From Acidobacteria bacterium RIFCSPLOWO2_12_FULL_68_19 (GTDB taxonomy: Bacteria > Acidobacteriota > Vicinamibacteria > Vicinamibacterales > UBA2999): a stretch of DNA of 45,666 nucleotides. The translations under genes and the position numbers were made by a program. This document shows positions 6,859 to 14,524 of the stretch, in pieces. How positions within the stretch are numbered: position 1 is the stretch's first letter; every line of letters begins with the position of its first letter. The notes under the pieces are model-generated. The model worked only from the letters and a program-made list of their open reading frames with translations. It was not told where the DNA came from and made no database searches. The stretch covers positions 49,346 to 95,011 of the forward strand of contig MELF01000001.1 of the NCBI GenBank assembly GCA_001767525.1, read 5' to 3'.

Positions 6859-8580
6859 ATGGGCGCGGCGATTCTTCGGGCCGCGCGTCGCGCGGCGTGC
6901 CTCCTGGCCGCGCTCGTGCTGTCGGCGTCTCCGGCGGCCGCCGACGCCAACATCGTGATCGTCAACAACAACGCCCCGGGCGTCGGTTTCAACGATCCGA
7001 CCCCGGCCGTCCCGGTCGGCGGCAATCCCGGAACGACGGTCGGGCAGCAGCGGCTCATCGCGTTTCAGCATGCGGCGGCCCTGTGGGGCGCGACCCTTGA
7101 CAGCCGGGTCGAGATTCGGGTGCTGTCGTCGTTCGAGCCGTTGGCGTGCACGGCGTCCACCGCGGTGCTCGGTTCGGCGGGCAGCATCTTCATCTTCAGC
7201 GACTTTGGCAGCGTCGGCTCGTTCCCCGGGCCCCTCCTTCCGAACGTCTGGCACCCTTCGGCGCTGGCCGACAAGCGCGCGGGTGTCGAGCTGAATCCCG
7301 GGGAGTCCGACATCCGGGCGAGGTTCAACAGCAAGCTCGGCCAGCCCGGCTGTCTGGACGGGACTACCTGGTACTACGGACTCGACACGAATGAGGCGGT
7401 GAACCAGATCGACCTCGTGGCCATGCTCCTGCACGAATTCGCCCACGGCCTGGGGTTTTCACAGTTTGCCAGTCTGACGAATGGCACGCGGATCCTGGAT
7501 CGGGGGGACGTCTACGGCGCGAATCTGCTCGATACCTCGACGTTCAAATACTGGAACGAGATGTCCGACGCCGAGCGCGCCGCCTCGGCGATCAACGCGC
7601 GGCGCGTCGTGTGGGATGGCGCGGGTGTGCACGCGGCGGTTCCCGCGGTCCTGGCGCCTGGAACGCCGATCCTCACTGTGAACTCGCCACTTTCGATTGC
7701 CGGGATCTACGCGGTTGGCGCCGCGAGCTTCGGGCCGCCATTGTCGTCGCCTGGTGTCAACGGGGAGATCGTTCAGGCGATCGACGGCGGGGCGTCGACG
7801 AGTGACGCCTGCTCGGAGGTGACCAACCCGGCCGTCGTGGCCGGCCGGATCGCTCTGGTCGATCGCGGCACCTGCGCGTTCGTGGTCAAGGCGAAGAACG
7901 TGCAGGCAGCCGGGGCCATCGCGATGATCGTCGCCGACAACGCGGCTGGCGCTCCGCCGGCTGGACTCGGCGGCGTGGACCCGACGATCACGATACCGTC
8001 GGTGCGGATCACCCAGACTGACGGCAATACGATCAAGGCGCAGCTCGCCATCGGCGTGTCGGCGACGCTGGGTATCGATCTGGCGCTGCGGTCGGGCGCC
8101 GACCAGCAGGGCCGCGTCTATGTGAACGCCACCAACCCCGTTCAACCCGCGTTTTCGATCTCGCACTGGGATTCGCTGAGTGCTCCCAGTCAGCTGATGG
8201 AACCGGTGATCAACGCGGACCTGACGCATTCCCTGCAGCCGCCGGACGATCTGACAGTGCCGCTCCTGCGCGATGTCGGCTGGTTTCCCGATGCCGACAA
8301 CGACGGGCGGGCGGACGACCATGACGCCTGCGCCACGTCCGACGTGAGCCCGACGGTGGTGATCGGTGGCGAGGACACCGGTGTGACGAACGTCATGCTC
8401 GACACCGGCTGCACGCTCGCCGACTACATCGCGGCCGCCGGGGCCGACGCCGCCAACCACGGCGGTTTCGTGAGCGCCGTCGCCCACCTCGCCACCACCT
8501 GGCGCGACGCCGGCCTCATCACGGGCGCGGCCAGGGGCCAGATCCAGAGTGCGGCGGCGCACTCGAGCATCGGCGACTGA
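6859..8580 (+). CDS. Secreted zincin metalloprotease with PA domain
   Basis: The protein has 573 residues. A signal peptide is followed by a zincin domain with HEFAHGLGF (192-200), in which His192, Glu193 and His196 are zinc-site residues. A protease-associated (PA) domain follows at about 320-400 (GRIALVDRGTCAFVVKAKN, the usual CxF-x-x-K segment). A single calcium-binding DADNDGRADDHDAC segment of the thrombospondin-3 type lies near 480, and the C-terminal region of about 70 residues is helical. Secreted proteases with an inserted PA domain and annual-plant-like HExxH motifs are common in soil bacteria. It is coupled to the gene at 6476. A strong hairpin lies 14 nt after the stop. Confidence 0.85.
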   Translation: MGAAILRAARRAACLLAALVLSASPAAADANIVIVNNNAPGVGFNDPTPAVPVGGNPGTTVGQQRLIAFQHAAALWGATLDSRVEIRVLSSFEPLACTASTAVLGSAGSIFIFSDFGSVGSFPGPLLPNVWHPSALADKRAGVELNPGESDIRARFNSKLGQPGCLDGTTWYYGLDTNEAVNQIDLVAMLLHEFAHGLGFSQFASLTNGTRILDRGDVYGANLLDTSTFKYWNEMSDAERAASAINARRVVWDGAGVHAAVPAVLAPGTPILTVNSPLSIAGIYAVGAASFGPPLSSPGVNGEIVQAIDGGASTSDACSEVTNPAVVAGRIALVDRGTCAFVVKAKNVQAAGAIAMIVADNAAGAPPAGLGGVDPTITIPSVRITQTDGNTIKAQLAIGVSATLGIDLALRSGADQQGRVYVNATNPVQPAFSISHWDSLSAPSQLMEPVINADLTHSLQPPDDLTVPLLRDVGWFPDADNDGRADDHDACATSDVSPTVVIGGEDTGVTNVMLDTGCTLADYIAAAGADAANHGGFVSAVAHLATTWRDAGLITGAARGQIQSAAAHSSIGD

Positions 8581-8593
8581 TCGGGACTCTTGA

Positions 8594-8624
8594 CAGCCGG
8601 GCGGAAGAGCTGTCCGCCCGGCTG
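8594..8624 (+). terminator. Hairpin terminator downstream of the metalloprotease operon
   Basis: CAGCCGGGCGG and CCGCCCGGCTG form a perfect 11-bp stem with a 9-nt loop. There is no U-tract, so termination is likely but not of the textbook intrinsic type. Confidence 0.6.
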
Positions 8625-8640
8625 GGCTCCGCGTCTCTCG

Positions 8641-8890
8641 TCACGGCGGCGGGACCTGCCCGAAGATCTTCGGGGTCGGCACCCGGGCGCGGGTCCGTTC
8701 GCGTTCCTCGACGGTCACGCGATCGAGGCCGTTCTTGCGGCAGGACTCCTCAACCGCCCTGACCACCATCCCGCGGACGAACGCGGGGATCCGCTTCATG
8801 CGTGCGGCGGCCGCGTCGTCCCACGCGATCGTTGTCCGCGATTCCGGGCCGTACTCGACGGTCCGAGCCCCGGGCGTCCCTGATGCGGCA
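8641..8890 (-). pseudogene. PCP_red (protochlorophyllide-reductase-like) domain fragment
   Basis: The minus frame ending in TGA at 8641 reads AWDDAAAARMKRIPAFVRGM, then VVRAVEESCRKNGLDRVTVE. This matches the small PCP_red domain pattern (W-x-x-A-x-x-x-x-x-RIP-x-FVR-x-x-x-x-x-x-VE). Upstream the frame runs into PIN-domain coding sequence in another register and has no credible start, so this is the C-terminal part of a gene joined to a PIN toxin fragment. It need not imply photosynthesis: the domain occurs as a short stand-alone module in non-phototrophs. Confidence 0.5.
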
Positions 8891-9172
8891 GCGCCCTGCA
8901 GGGCGCGCGGTCGCAAGTGCGATGGCCGCGCGTTCGCCGGGGTCCAACTCGGCGGTGACCGCGTCGATCTGCTCGCGTGTCACCGGCCTTACCATCGCCC
9001 ATGATGGCGGGCTCGAAGTCCAGGTCCGCGCGGATGATGGCGATGTGGTCGCGCGAAGTTCGGTGGCGACGGCATCTGGAATGACGACTTCGTCGTAGAA
9101 GGATTGAAGAAGTTCGACTTGCTCGATCGGAACGAGGTACAGAATCGGCGACGTGTCGGCAACGACGATCAT
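8891..9172 (-). pseudogene. PIN-domain (DUF3368/VapC-like) toxin, C-terminally truncated
   Basis: The start is ATG at 9172. The N-terminus MIVVADTSPILYL contains the first PIN acidic residue (D6), followed by FYDEVVIPDAVATEL and, near residue 85, LDPGERAAIALA with the central acidic residue (DxGE). After about residue 93 the sequence loses PIN character (no final D-x-x-G-R block) and overlaps the PCP_red fragment in another frame. The start codon overlaps the antitoxin stop (ATGA), the usual toxin-antitoxin arrangement. Loss of the last active-site residues suggests it is inactive. Confidence 0.65.
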
Positions 9173-9273
9173 CGCCTCGGCAGAATTCCGAGTTGGTGAT
9201 GCGCTTCAACATCAGCTTCGACGTCCGCCACCGTAATCTGCAAGGGTACGCCGTGCTTCTTCAGAAGAGCACG
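9169..9273 (-). pseudogene. UPF0175-like antitoxin, C-terminal fragment
   Basis: In the frame just upstream of the PIN gene the sequence reads RALLKKHGVPLQITVADVEA, then DVEAHHQLGILPRR and a stop overlapping the PIN start. This looks like the end of UPF0175-type antitoxins (K-x-x-G-x-x-x-x-x-x-x-x-L-x-x-D). A stop lies just before it and no start codon is available, so the N-terminal DNA-binding part was lost at a junction near 9270. Confidence 0.5.
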
Positions 9274-9386
9274 GCCGCGTCATCGCCATTCGGGCGCAGC
9301 AGGAGGGCTCGGTCGGGATGGCTGCACATCTGGTCCTCGTGCAGAACTGGTTCGAGGAGCTGACGCGGGTGGTGGGGGAAAGATGA
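9270..9386 (+). pseudogene. C-terminal fragment, probably of a kinase/PD40-repeat protein
   Basis: The plus frame reads HGRVIAIRAQQEGSVGMAAH, then LVLVQNWFEELTRVVGER and TGA at 9384-9386. A final V-x-NWFEEL-x-R segment is typical of the extreme C-terminus of acidobacterial Ser/Thr kinase-PD40 (TolB-like) proteins. The 5' end coincides with the end of the antitoxin fragment on the other strand, so two truncated genes meet tail to head here. Confidence 0.45.
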
Positions 9387-9432
9387 CGCCGTTCACGCTT
9401 CCCGGTTCTCGCTGCTCGGTTCGTGTGTAGGT

Positions 9433-9882
9433 TCACGGCAGATGTTCGAGATCGGCGAGGTCCTGATGCCGGCCGGCGGCGCGTTTGTTCCGTTTCAAAT
9501 CGTCGAGCCCGATGATCGACACCTCGACGCCCCCCAGGGTGGTGCGGATCGCTCGGGGATAGCACTCGTCAAATTGCACCCCGGCGATCGTCGTGAGGAG
9601 TTCAATCCTGACAGGTGGCACGCCGAGTCGAATGATCTGGTCGGGGCGCAGGAAGAGATCGGCGGACAAGTCCGGCACGTCGAAGCCGAATTCGTGGAGC
9701 GCGTTCACGAGTCGCGTCGCGGCAGTGGTGTCCATGGGGACCCAGATGTCGATGTCGGCCGTGGCCCTCGGGTGCCCGTGGTAGCCGACGGCGTAGCCGC
9801 CGACGATCACGTACCTAACTGCGTGGGCGTTGAGCAACCTCAAGAACGCGCTGAAGTCGGGCGGCAGCGTGGGGTCGGCCAT
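9433..9882 (-). CDS. MNT/AbiEii-type nucleotidyltransferase
   Basis: The protein has 149 residues. The nucleotidyltransferase signature is intact: VGGYAVGYHGHPR (GG at 28-29) followed by TADIDIW with Asp43 and Asp45 as metal ligands, then a helical half ending SIIGLDDLKRNKRAAGR. The IIGLDDLxxxKxAAGRxQDxADLExL pattern is typical of small toxin-antitoxin-like nucleotidyltransferases. The ATG at 9882 is chosen because the homologous N-terminus starts there. The upstream partner gene overlaps it by about 68 bp, a typical co-expressed pair. Targets (tRNA or partner protein) are unknown. Confidence 0.8.
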   Translation of the reverse strand: MADPTLPPDFSAFLRLLNAHAVRYVIVGGYAVGYHGHPRATADIDIWVPMDTTAATRLVNALHEFGFDVPDLSADLFLRPDQIIRLGVPPVRIELLTTIAGVQFDECYPRAIRTTLGGVEVSIIGLDDLKRNKRAAGRHQDLADLEHLP

Positions 9883-10048
9883 AGACGATCTGCCTTTGCA
9901 GTTCGATGGCGGCGAGCCGGTCGTCGGCCGAGCAGGCCAGCCAGAAGGCGAGGTCCCCGGTCGATTCGACTCGTCCGGCCACGGAAAACGCACGCCGATC
10001 CACCCGCGGCGGCTCCGGTCGCACGGTGCGGGATGACATGGTAACCAT
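9815..10048 (-). CDS. Small partner protein of the nucleotidyltransferase
   Basis: About 77 residues (74 if the second ATG at 10039 is used). The body reads VDRRAFSVAGRVESTGDLAF, then WLACSADDRLAAIELQRQIV and ends ARLQRVLEVAQRPRS. The pattern of a W-x-x-x-(T/S)-x-x-x-R-L-x-A-x-E-x-x-R segment followed by Y-G and ARLQRV is a recurrent small protein encoded directly upstream of MNT-like nucleotidyltransferases. The 3' end overlaps the nucleotidyltransferase start, supporting translational coupling. Its role as antitoxin is inferred from arrangement only. Confidence 0.6.
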   Translation of the reverse strand: MVTMSSRTVRPEPPRVDRRAFSVAGRVESTGDLAFWLACSADDRLAAIELQRQIVYGRPHAAARLQRVLEVAQRPRS

Positions 10049-10119
10049 GGTAGGCGCAGTCATCGGCCGGTGCAATGCGCGATCGAAGGCGCGACCGGGG
10101 CAGGGGGAGCTGTCGTGAG

Positions 10120-10255
10120 CTGTGGCCCTCGGCCAATGGGCGCTGATACGTGTGTGTTCGGCAGTAATCCGCAGCTGTGCTGTGCCACGGGGGGAAGGGG
10201 TGGGGGTCACATAACCGATCTTCCGAAGACCGCCTTCATCGTTCCTTCTATCGTC
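10120..10255 (+). repeat. Junction repeat, copy B (long form)
   Basis: It begins TGTGGCCCTCGGCCAATGGG. The TGGCC/GGCCA stem is kept although the loop changed from GTC to CTC. It runs through TTCGGCAGTAATCCGCAGCT and GGGTCACATAACCGATCTTC and ends ACCGCCTTCATCG-TTCCTTCTATCGTC. It is close to copy C over about 120 bp. Its sharp end lies 4 nt from the stop codon of the convergent oxidase gene. Confidence 0.8.
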
Positions 10256-10259
10256 CCGG

Positions 10260-11444
10260 CTAGGCGCGCACGACGCGCGCCGCCGTGATGTCCTTGACGG
10301 TCGGTGTGCCCATCTGCCTCATCGTCATCGTGAGCTCGGCGCGCAGGATCTCGAGCACCCGCTCGATGCCTTCCTGGCCGAACGCCGACAGGCCCCAGAT
10401 GTAGGGACGTCCGATGCCGACGCCGCGGGCTCCGGACGCGAGCGCCTTGTAGATGTCGGTGCCGTGGCGGACTCCGCCGTCGAGGAACACCGGGATGCGT
10501 CCCCCGACCGCCTGGACCACTTCAGGCAGGCAGTCGATCGTCCCGCGCAGGGTTTCGGTCGCGCGCCCGCCGTGATTGGAGACGACGAGGCCGTCGACGC
10601 CGTGGCGCACCGCGAGCTGCGCATCCTCGGCGCTGTCGATCCCCTTCAGGACGACCTTCATGCGCGTCAGCGCCTTCAGCCGCTCGAAGGTCGCCCACGT
10701 GGCATCGGGCGGGTTGAAGCGGCCTTCAAGGCCGTCGTACATCGGCCGGTGCATCGGCCTGCCCGGGCCGTTGACGTGGCAGGCGACGCAGTTGCGCGTG
10801 TCCTCGCGGGCGAAGCGCGTCATCGTCGGCGTATTGCGCCCCGCGAGCAGATCGACCGTCCACACGAGCACCGGGCAGCCGGCATCCTCGATGCGCTTCA
10901 CCATCTTCTCGGTCTCGTCCCATTTCAGCGGCATGTAGAGCTGCTGCCAGGGCGGCGTCCCGAGCGTCTTCGCCACCTCCTCGACCGAATAGGTCGTCAC
11001 GTTCGACAGGATCAGCGTGTGCCGCTTCGCCTTCGCGGCGCGCGCCGTCGCCAGTTCGCCGTCGGCATGAAACGCCCGCTGTCCGCCGACGGGACAGATG
11101 AAGAGCGGTGTCTCCCACCGGACGCCGAACACCTCCGTGCTCAGATCCGCCTTCGAGACGTCCACGAGCCGCCGCGGCTTCATCTGAATGTGCCTGAACG
11201 CCTCGACGTTCGCCTTGAGCGTGAGGTCGTCGTCCACGCCGCTCGCCATGTAGCCCCAGTGCGCGGGGGCCAGCGCGCGCCTGGCGGCCGCCTCGAAGTC
11301 CATCACCTGTAACGCGTCCGCGGCGCGCATCAGCACCGCGGGTTCGTGCGACACGGCCAGCTGCTGCGCCCACGCGCGAACCGACGGCGTGAGCACGGTG
11401 CTGGCGGCGAGGAACTGGAAGAATTCGCGGCGGCTGCTATCCAT
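10260..11444 (-). CDS. Tat-exported FMN-dependent alpha-hydroxy-acid oxidase/dehydrogenase with a CxxCH insertion
   Basis: The protein has 394 residues. The N-terminus SRREFFQF plus a hydrophobic stretch looks like a Tat signal, in line with export of a folded flavoprotein. The FMN TIM-barrel follows: PLFICPVGGQ, VVLKGIDSAEDA (FMN lysine), SNHGGRATET with the catalytic His291, and a phosphate-binding VFLDGGVRHGTD/GVGIGRPYIWG end. Between about residues 203 and 240 an insertion contains CVACH (219-223), a c-haem-type motif, where loop 4 of this family lies. The substrate could be lactate, glycolate, mandelate or another hydroxy acid. The stop lies next to junction repeat B, but the C-terminus looks natural. 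Confidence 0.85.
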   Translation of the reverse strand: MDSSRREFFQFLAASTVLTPSVRAWAQQLAVSHEPAVLMRAADALQVMDFEAAARRALAPAHWGYMASGVDDDLTLKANVEAFRHIQMKPRRLVDVSKADLSTEVFGVRWETPLFICPVGGQRAFHADGELATARAAKAKRHTLILSNVTTYSVEEVAKTLGTPPWQQLYMPLKWDETEKMVKRIEDAGCPVLVWTVDLLAGRNTPTMTRFAREDTRNCVACHVNGPGRPMHRPMYDGLEGRFNPPDATWATFERLKALTRMKVVLKGIDSAEDAQLAVRHGVDGLVVSNHGGRATETLRGTIDCLPEVVQAVGGRIPVFLDGGVRHGTDIYKALASGARGVGIGRPYIWGLSAFGQEGIERVLEILRAELTMTMRQMGTPTVKDITAARVVRA

Positions 11445-11539
11445 GCGGCGGACGCTACTCCGCTTCCGCGGCGCCGGTCAAGACGAGTCCGGCGCGGCAG
11501 GAGAGGCGCGCCACGGGCACAATAGTGTGAAGGTGAACG

Positions 11540-11713
11540 ATGAATCTGAATGAGGCGACCGCGTTCGTGACAGGCGGATCGAACGGCATCGGCTTCGCCA
11601 TTGCGAAGAGACTGATTGAGGCTGGCGCAAGAGTCGCGATAACCGGCCGCGACGAACGGCGGCCGGTCGAGTGCTGGCGCGCTGGGCTGCGGCAGGTCAA
11701 CATTCGCGTGATG
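11540..11713 (+). pseudogene. Short-chain dehydrogenase/reductase, N-terminal fragment
   Basis: ATG at 11540 is preceded by GAAGGTGAACG. The sequence reads MNLNEATAFVTGGSNGIGFA, then IAKRLIEAGARVAITGRDE. TGGSNGIG is the SDR cofactor-binding glycine motif and the following strand ends in the usual TGR. After about residue 42 SDR similarity is lost and the frame runs into junction repeat C, so the catalytic YxxxK half is missing. Confidence 0.75.
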
Positions 11714-11834
11714 CTGTGGCCGTCGGCCAATGGGTGCTGTTCGGCAGCAATCCGCAGCTGTGTTGTGCCACGGGGGAAAGGGGTGGGGGTCACATAACCT
11801 TCCGAAAACCGCCTTCATCGTTCCTTCTGTCGTC
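11714..11834 (+). repeat. Junction repeat, copy C (long form)
   Basis: It begins CTGTGGCCGTCGGCCAATGG, continues TTCGGCAGCAATCCGCAGCT and GGGTCACATAACCTTCCGAA and ends CGTTCCTTCTGTCGTC. It lacks the four bases CGAT present in copy B after CATAAC. It terminates the SDR fragment. Confidence 0.8.
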
Positions 11835-11888
11835 CTACCGACCAGATGCCAGGCGCTTCTCGGTTGGCGGCAGCGCGTCCCCCGTGAA

Positions 11889-12151
11889 TCAGCCGTCGGG
11901 CGAAACCGCGTCGGCCAAGGCGCGATCCAGAAGATCAGTGACGCCCAGCGGCGCGGCCCAATGCCGGAGGTAGGCGCGATCGACAGCCGGGGTGACCCTC
12001 ACCACGCCGACGACGTCCCACCACTGTCGCTCGGACGTTTCTCCGCCGAGGCGGAACCATTCAAGCTTCGCGAGCACCGTGTCCTCAGGTGAGGCCACGG
12101 GGAAACGGGGAGCGTCCGGGGCCTCGTCGATGGCCTGGGCGCGGGCCCGCG
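11889..12151 (-). pseudogene. Nucleotidyltransferase-like protein, C-terminal fragment
   Basis: The minus frame ends in TGA at 11889 and reads FPVASPEDTVLAKLEWFRLG, then GETSERQWWDVVGVVRV and YLRHWAAPLGVTDLLDRAL. VASPEDxxLxKLEWxRLGGExSERQWxDVxGV is a recurrent C-terminal half of toxin-antitoxin-associated nucleotidyltransferase-fold proteins. Coding character extends upstream without a start codon to exactly the end of junction repeat D, which is oriented the same way. The N-terminal catalytic GG/DxD part is missing. Confidence 0.7.
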
Positions 12152-12225
12152 GACGATAGGAACGATGAAGGCGGTTCTCGGAAGATCCGTTGTGTGACCG
12201 CCTCGCCCCTTCGCCTCGGCACAGC
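12152..12225 (-). repeat. Junction repeat, copy D (short form, inverted)
   Basis: Read on the minus strand it starts GCTGTGCCGAGGCGAAGGGG, continues GGTCACACAACGGATCTTCC and ends CGTTCCTATCGTC at 12152. Its constant end abuts the nucleotidyltransferase tail. Its other end abuts the AT-richer DNA-methyltransferase segment. Confidence 0.85.
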
Positions 12226-12444
12226 CAACATCACGACAACAAGCCGCTATCTTGCTACAACGCGGGTCCGACTTCAGCACGTACGAAAGAACTTCGAGGA
12301 GCGTCGCAACGCAACTGCACAGCCGGACACTTCTCATGCCCCGAAGAGATCCGACTTGAACACGTTAGGAACGGGTCTTTCCTGAGGCGATTCAAAGTCT
12401 CAAACGCTGGCCGCGTTTCACCAGAAAGTGGTACCCTACCGCGG

Positions 12445-13719
12445 ATGGGGACCCGCAGAGACAGCCTCGCTCTGCCGTTCGACGAGTGCGCCTGCGATAC
12501 CTTTGACGAGTTCCTTCGTCATTTCGAGTGGCGGGGCGCCAGAACAGCCGTCGGCACTATTCAGGTGCCTTCGACCGACGGCGTTGTCAGCGTCGATACA
12601 TTCTCGAATGAGTTCTGGACCGCCAAACAAAGGGCCGCGCACAGCCTCCACGAGATCTCTTACCGTGCATGCTTCAAGCCGCAGCTTCCACGGTTCTTCA
12701 TCGACCGTCTGACACAGCCGGGCGATGTCGTGTACGACCCGTTTCTCGGGCGCGGGACCACGCTCATTGAGGCGACGCTAATGGGGCGTTGCGCCTGGGG
12801 ATGCGACGTAAATCCAATTAGTCGAATCCTGTGCGAGCCGCGGTTGAATCCTCCCACTGTGGTGGAGGTCGAGCACGCAATCACCGACGTCGACTTTGCC
12901 AATGCGGACGAGCTACCGGAAGAACTGCTCGTCTTTTACCACCCGGACACCCTGCGGCAGATCTGCGCCCTGAGGGAACATCTGCTAAGGAGACAAGCCG
13001 ACGGGACCCTGACATCTGTCGATCGGTGGCTGCGCATGGTGGCGGTCAATAGGCTGACCGGACATTCGGCGGGCTTCTTTAGCGTGTATACGCTGCCGCC
13101 CAATCAGGCGGTGTCGGTGCGGTCGCAAACGAAGATCAACGACAGGCTCAAGCAGACACCGTCGTACCGCGACGTGCCGGGCATCATGCTCCAGAAGACC
13201 CGGTCCCTGTTGCGCGATTGCACGCCAGCGGGCCGCGCACAGCTCGAAGCCCTCGCGTCTCGCTCGCGCATCGTCGTCGGAGCGGCATCCATGACTCCTG
13301 AGCTCAAGGCGGATTCGGTCGCCCTTGCCGTGACGTCGCCCCCGTTTCTCGACGTGGTCGACTACAAGACCGACAACTGGTTGCGCTGCTGGTTCTGCGG
13401 AATCGACGCGGCGTCCGTCCCAGTGACCATGTGCAAGCAACTCGACGGCTGGAGGCAGTTCGTCACGGAAGTGCTTCAGGAGGTGCGGCGCGTACTACGG
13501 CCCGGTGGCCATGTCGCCTTCGAGGTTGGCGAGGTGAAGGGAGGCGCTATTCGCCTTGAAGAGACGGTCATTCCTGCCGGCATGGCCGCCGGCCTGCGTC
13601 CGGAGCTTGTCCTGGTGAACGCCCAGCGCTTCACAAAGACCGCGAATTGCTGGGGTGTCGCCAACAATAGCAAAGGCACCAACACAAACCGGATCGTCCT
13701 GTTCAGAAAGACCGGTTGA
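12445..13719 (+). CDS. DNA methyltransferase (N4-cytosine/N6-adenine, beta-like class)
   Basis: The protein has 424 residues. VVYDPFLGRGTTLIEA (motif I-like, DPFxGxGTT at 98-106) and TSPPFLDVVDY (motif IV, 297-307) identify an N-4/N-6 DNA methylase; the D-P-F-x-G-x-G-T-T block lies N-terminal to a central region of about 190 residues and the TSPP block. LRPGGHVAFEVGEVKG (about 350) is the usual following strand. ATG at 12445 is chosen because coding character starts there; the open frame upstream lacks it. It lies within a segment of visibly lower GC, bounded by junction repeats D and E, with two small genes downstream. No restriction endonuclease is visible, so it is either an orphan methylase or a remnant of a modification system. 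Confidence 0.8.
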   Translation: MGTRRDSLALPFDECACDTFDEFLRHFEWRGARTAVGTIQVPSTDGVVSVDTFSNEFWTAKQRAAHSLHEISYRACFKPQLPRFFIDRLTQPGDVVYDPFLGRGTTLIEATLMGRCAWGCDVNPISRILCEPRLNPPTVVEVEHAITDVDFANADELPEELLVFYHPDTLRQICALREHLLRRQADGTLTSVDRWLRMVAVNRLTGHSAGFFSVYTLPPNQAVSVRSQTKINDRLKQTPSYRDVPGIMLQKTRSLLRDCTPAGRAQLEALASRSRIVVGAASMTPELKADSVALAVTSPPFLDVVDYKTDNWLRCWFCGIDAASVPVTMCKQLDGWRQFVTEVLQEVRRVLRPGGHVAFEVGEVKGGAIRLEETVIPAGMAAGLRPELVLVNAQRFTKTANCWGVANNSKGTNTNRIVLFRKTG

Positions 13720-13736
13720 ACGACTGGGAGGTTTGA

Positions 13737-14006
13737 GTGACTACAGTCCGCATCACTCTCGGGCCCAAAGCGCTGGAGGTACTGGGGCGACCGGTCGTCG
13801 GCCAGGGCGGTTTTCAGACGCTGCTGCGCCAGATGCAGGCGGCCGTGCAGGGTCGGGACTTGTCGCTGACGCCTGACCAGGTGGCCAAGGTTGTGCGGTA
13901 CGTCGAAAAGTACGGTCAAGGGGGTTTCCAGGGACGCCTGGACACCGTCCTCGCTGAGTTGCGCAGGCTCGCGAGCGTCCTGAGGCCTTTGACCGAGCTC
14001 AGGTAG
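13737..14006 (+). CDS. Small protein of unknown function downstream of the methyltransferase
   Basis: The protein has 89 residues, starting at GTG 13737 with GGGAGG upstream. It is helical: VRITLGPKALEVLGRPVVGQ, then FQTLLRQMQAAVQG, a short strand and LTPDQVAKVVRYVEKYGQGG followed by FQGRLDTVLAELRRL. No family was recognised. It starts 17 nt after the methyltransferase stop and is likely in the same operon, so it may be an accessory or regulatory protein of the modification system. Confidence 0.6.
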   Translation: MTTVRITLGPKALEVLGRPVVGQGGFQTLLRQMQAAVQGRDLSLTPDQVAKVVRYVEKYGQGGFQGRLDTVLAELRRLASVLRPLTELR

Positions 14007-14043
14007 TCGCTCCCGGCCTTGGGGTCCTGGGAGGGTGGTGTCC

Positions 14044-14412
14044 ATGTCTTTTCTGCCCGCAGTTCAACGGGAGATCGGTTCCCGGCAGCCACAGGATCCT
14101 ATCCGAGTAACGCTCGAGTACTTGCTGCAGCATGCCGTAGGGCGCTCGAAAGCGGTCCCGCTCCAAACGATCGTCTCGTACCTTCACTCGCGCGGCTTCG
14201 GTCTTACGGAAACGGGGTTCCAGCAGACAATCCTGGCAGAATCAAGAGCTGGAGACTACTTCATCGGTTCTGGTCCGCGCGGGTATTTTCTCATTGACGT
14301 GCGCAGTGACGCTGAAGCGATGAGAGATTTCTACGAGAATCGCATAAGAGCCGAAGAGCAGAATCTAGCGAACCTCCGGAGGCAAGCTGCGGCTGTTGGC
14401 TGGAACATCTGA
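14044..14412 (+). CDS. Winged-helix-like small protein, third gene of the methyltransferase cassette
   Basis: The protein has 122 residues. ATG at 14044 is preceded by GGGAGG. VTLEYLLQHAVGRSKAVPLQ, then TIVSYLHSRGFGLTETGFQQ and a strand pair with SGPRGYFLID resemble a winged-helix fold. A C-terminal helix (MRDFYENRIRAEEQNLANLR) could form a coiled coil. This suggests DNA binding or a specificity/control function for the methyltransferase. It ends about 110 bp before junction repeat E. Family not recognised; fold assignment is by eye. Confidence 0.55.
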   Translation: MSFLPAVQREIGSRQPQDPIRVTLEYLLQHAVGRSKAVPLQTIVSYLHSRGFGLTETGFQQTILAESRAGDYFIGSGPRGYFLIDVRSDAEAMRDFYENRIRAEEQNLANLRRQAAAVGWNI

Positions 14413-14524
14413 ATCATCCTAAGGCACACCCCTCCCAACCACAGCGGCCACCTGCCCTCGAGATGGCCGGTGCCGACCGACTGATTTCAGGCAGTGCTTC
14501 ATTCTGAGCGTCGCAACCGTACCG

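Noticed and set aside
8641-8890. Evidence for chlorophyll biosynthesis or phototrophy from PCP_red and PSRC-type domains
   Set aside because: PCP_red is a fragment of a short module found in non-phototrophs, the PSRC-type protein has only two haems, and no reaction centre or pigment genes are present.
12190-12444. N-terminal extension of the DNA methyltransferase
   Set aside because: The frame is open but begins inside junction repeat D, and its sequence has no conserved look; the ATG at 12445 starts the plausible protein.
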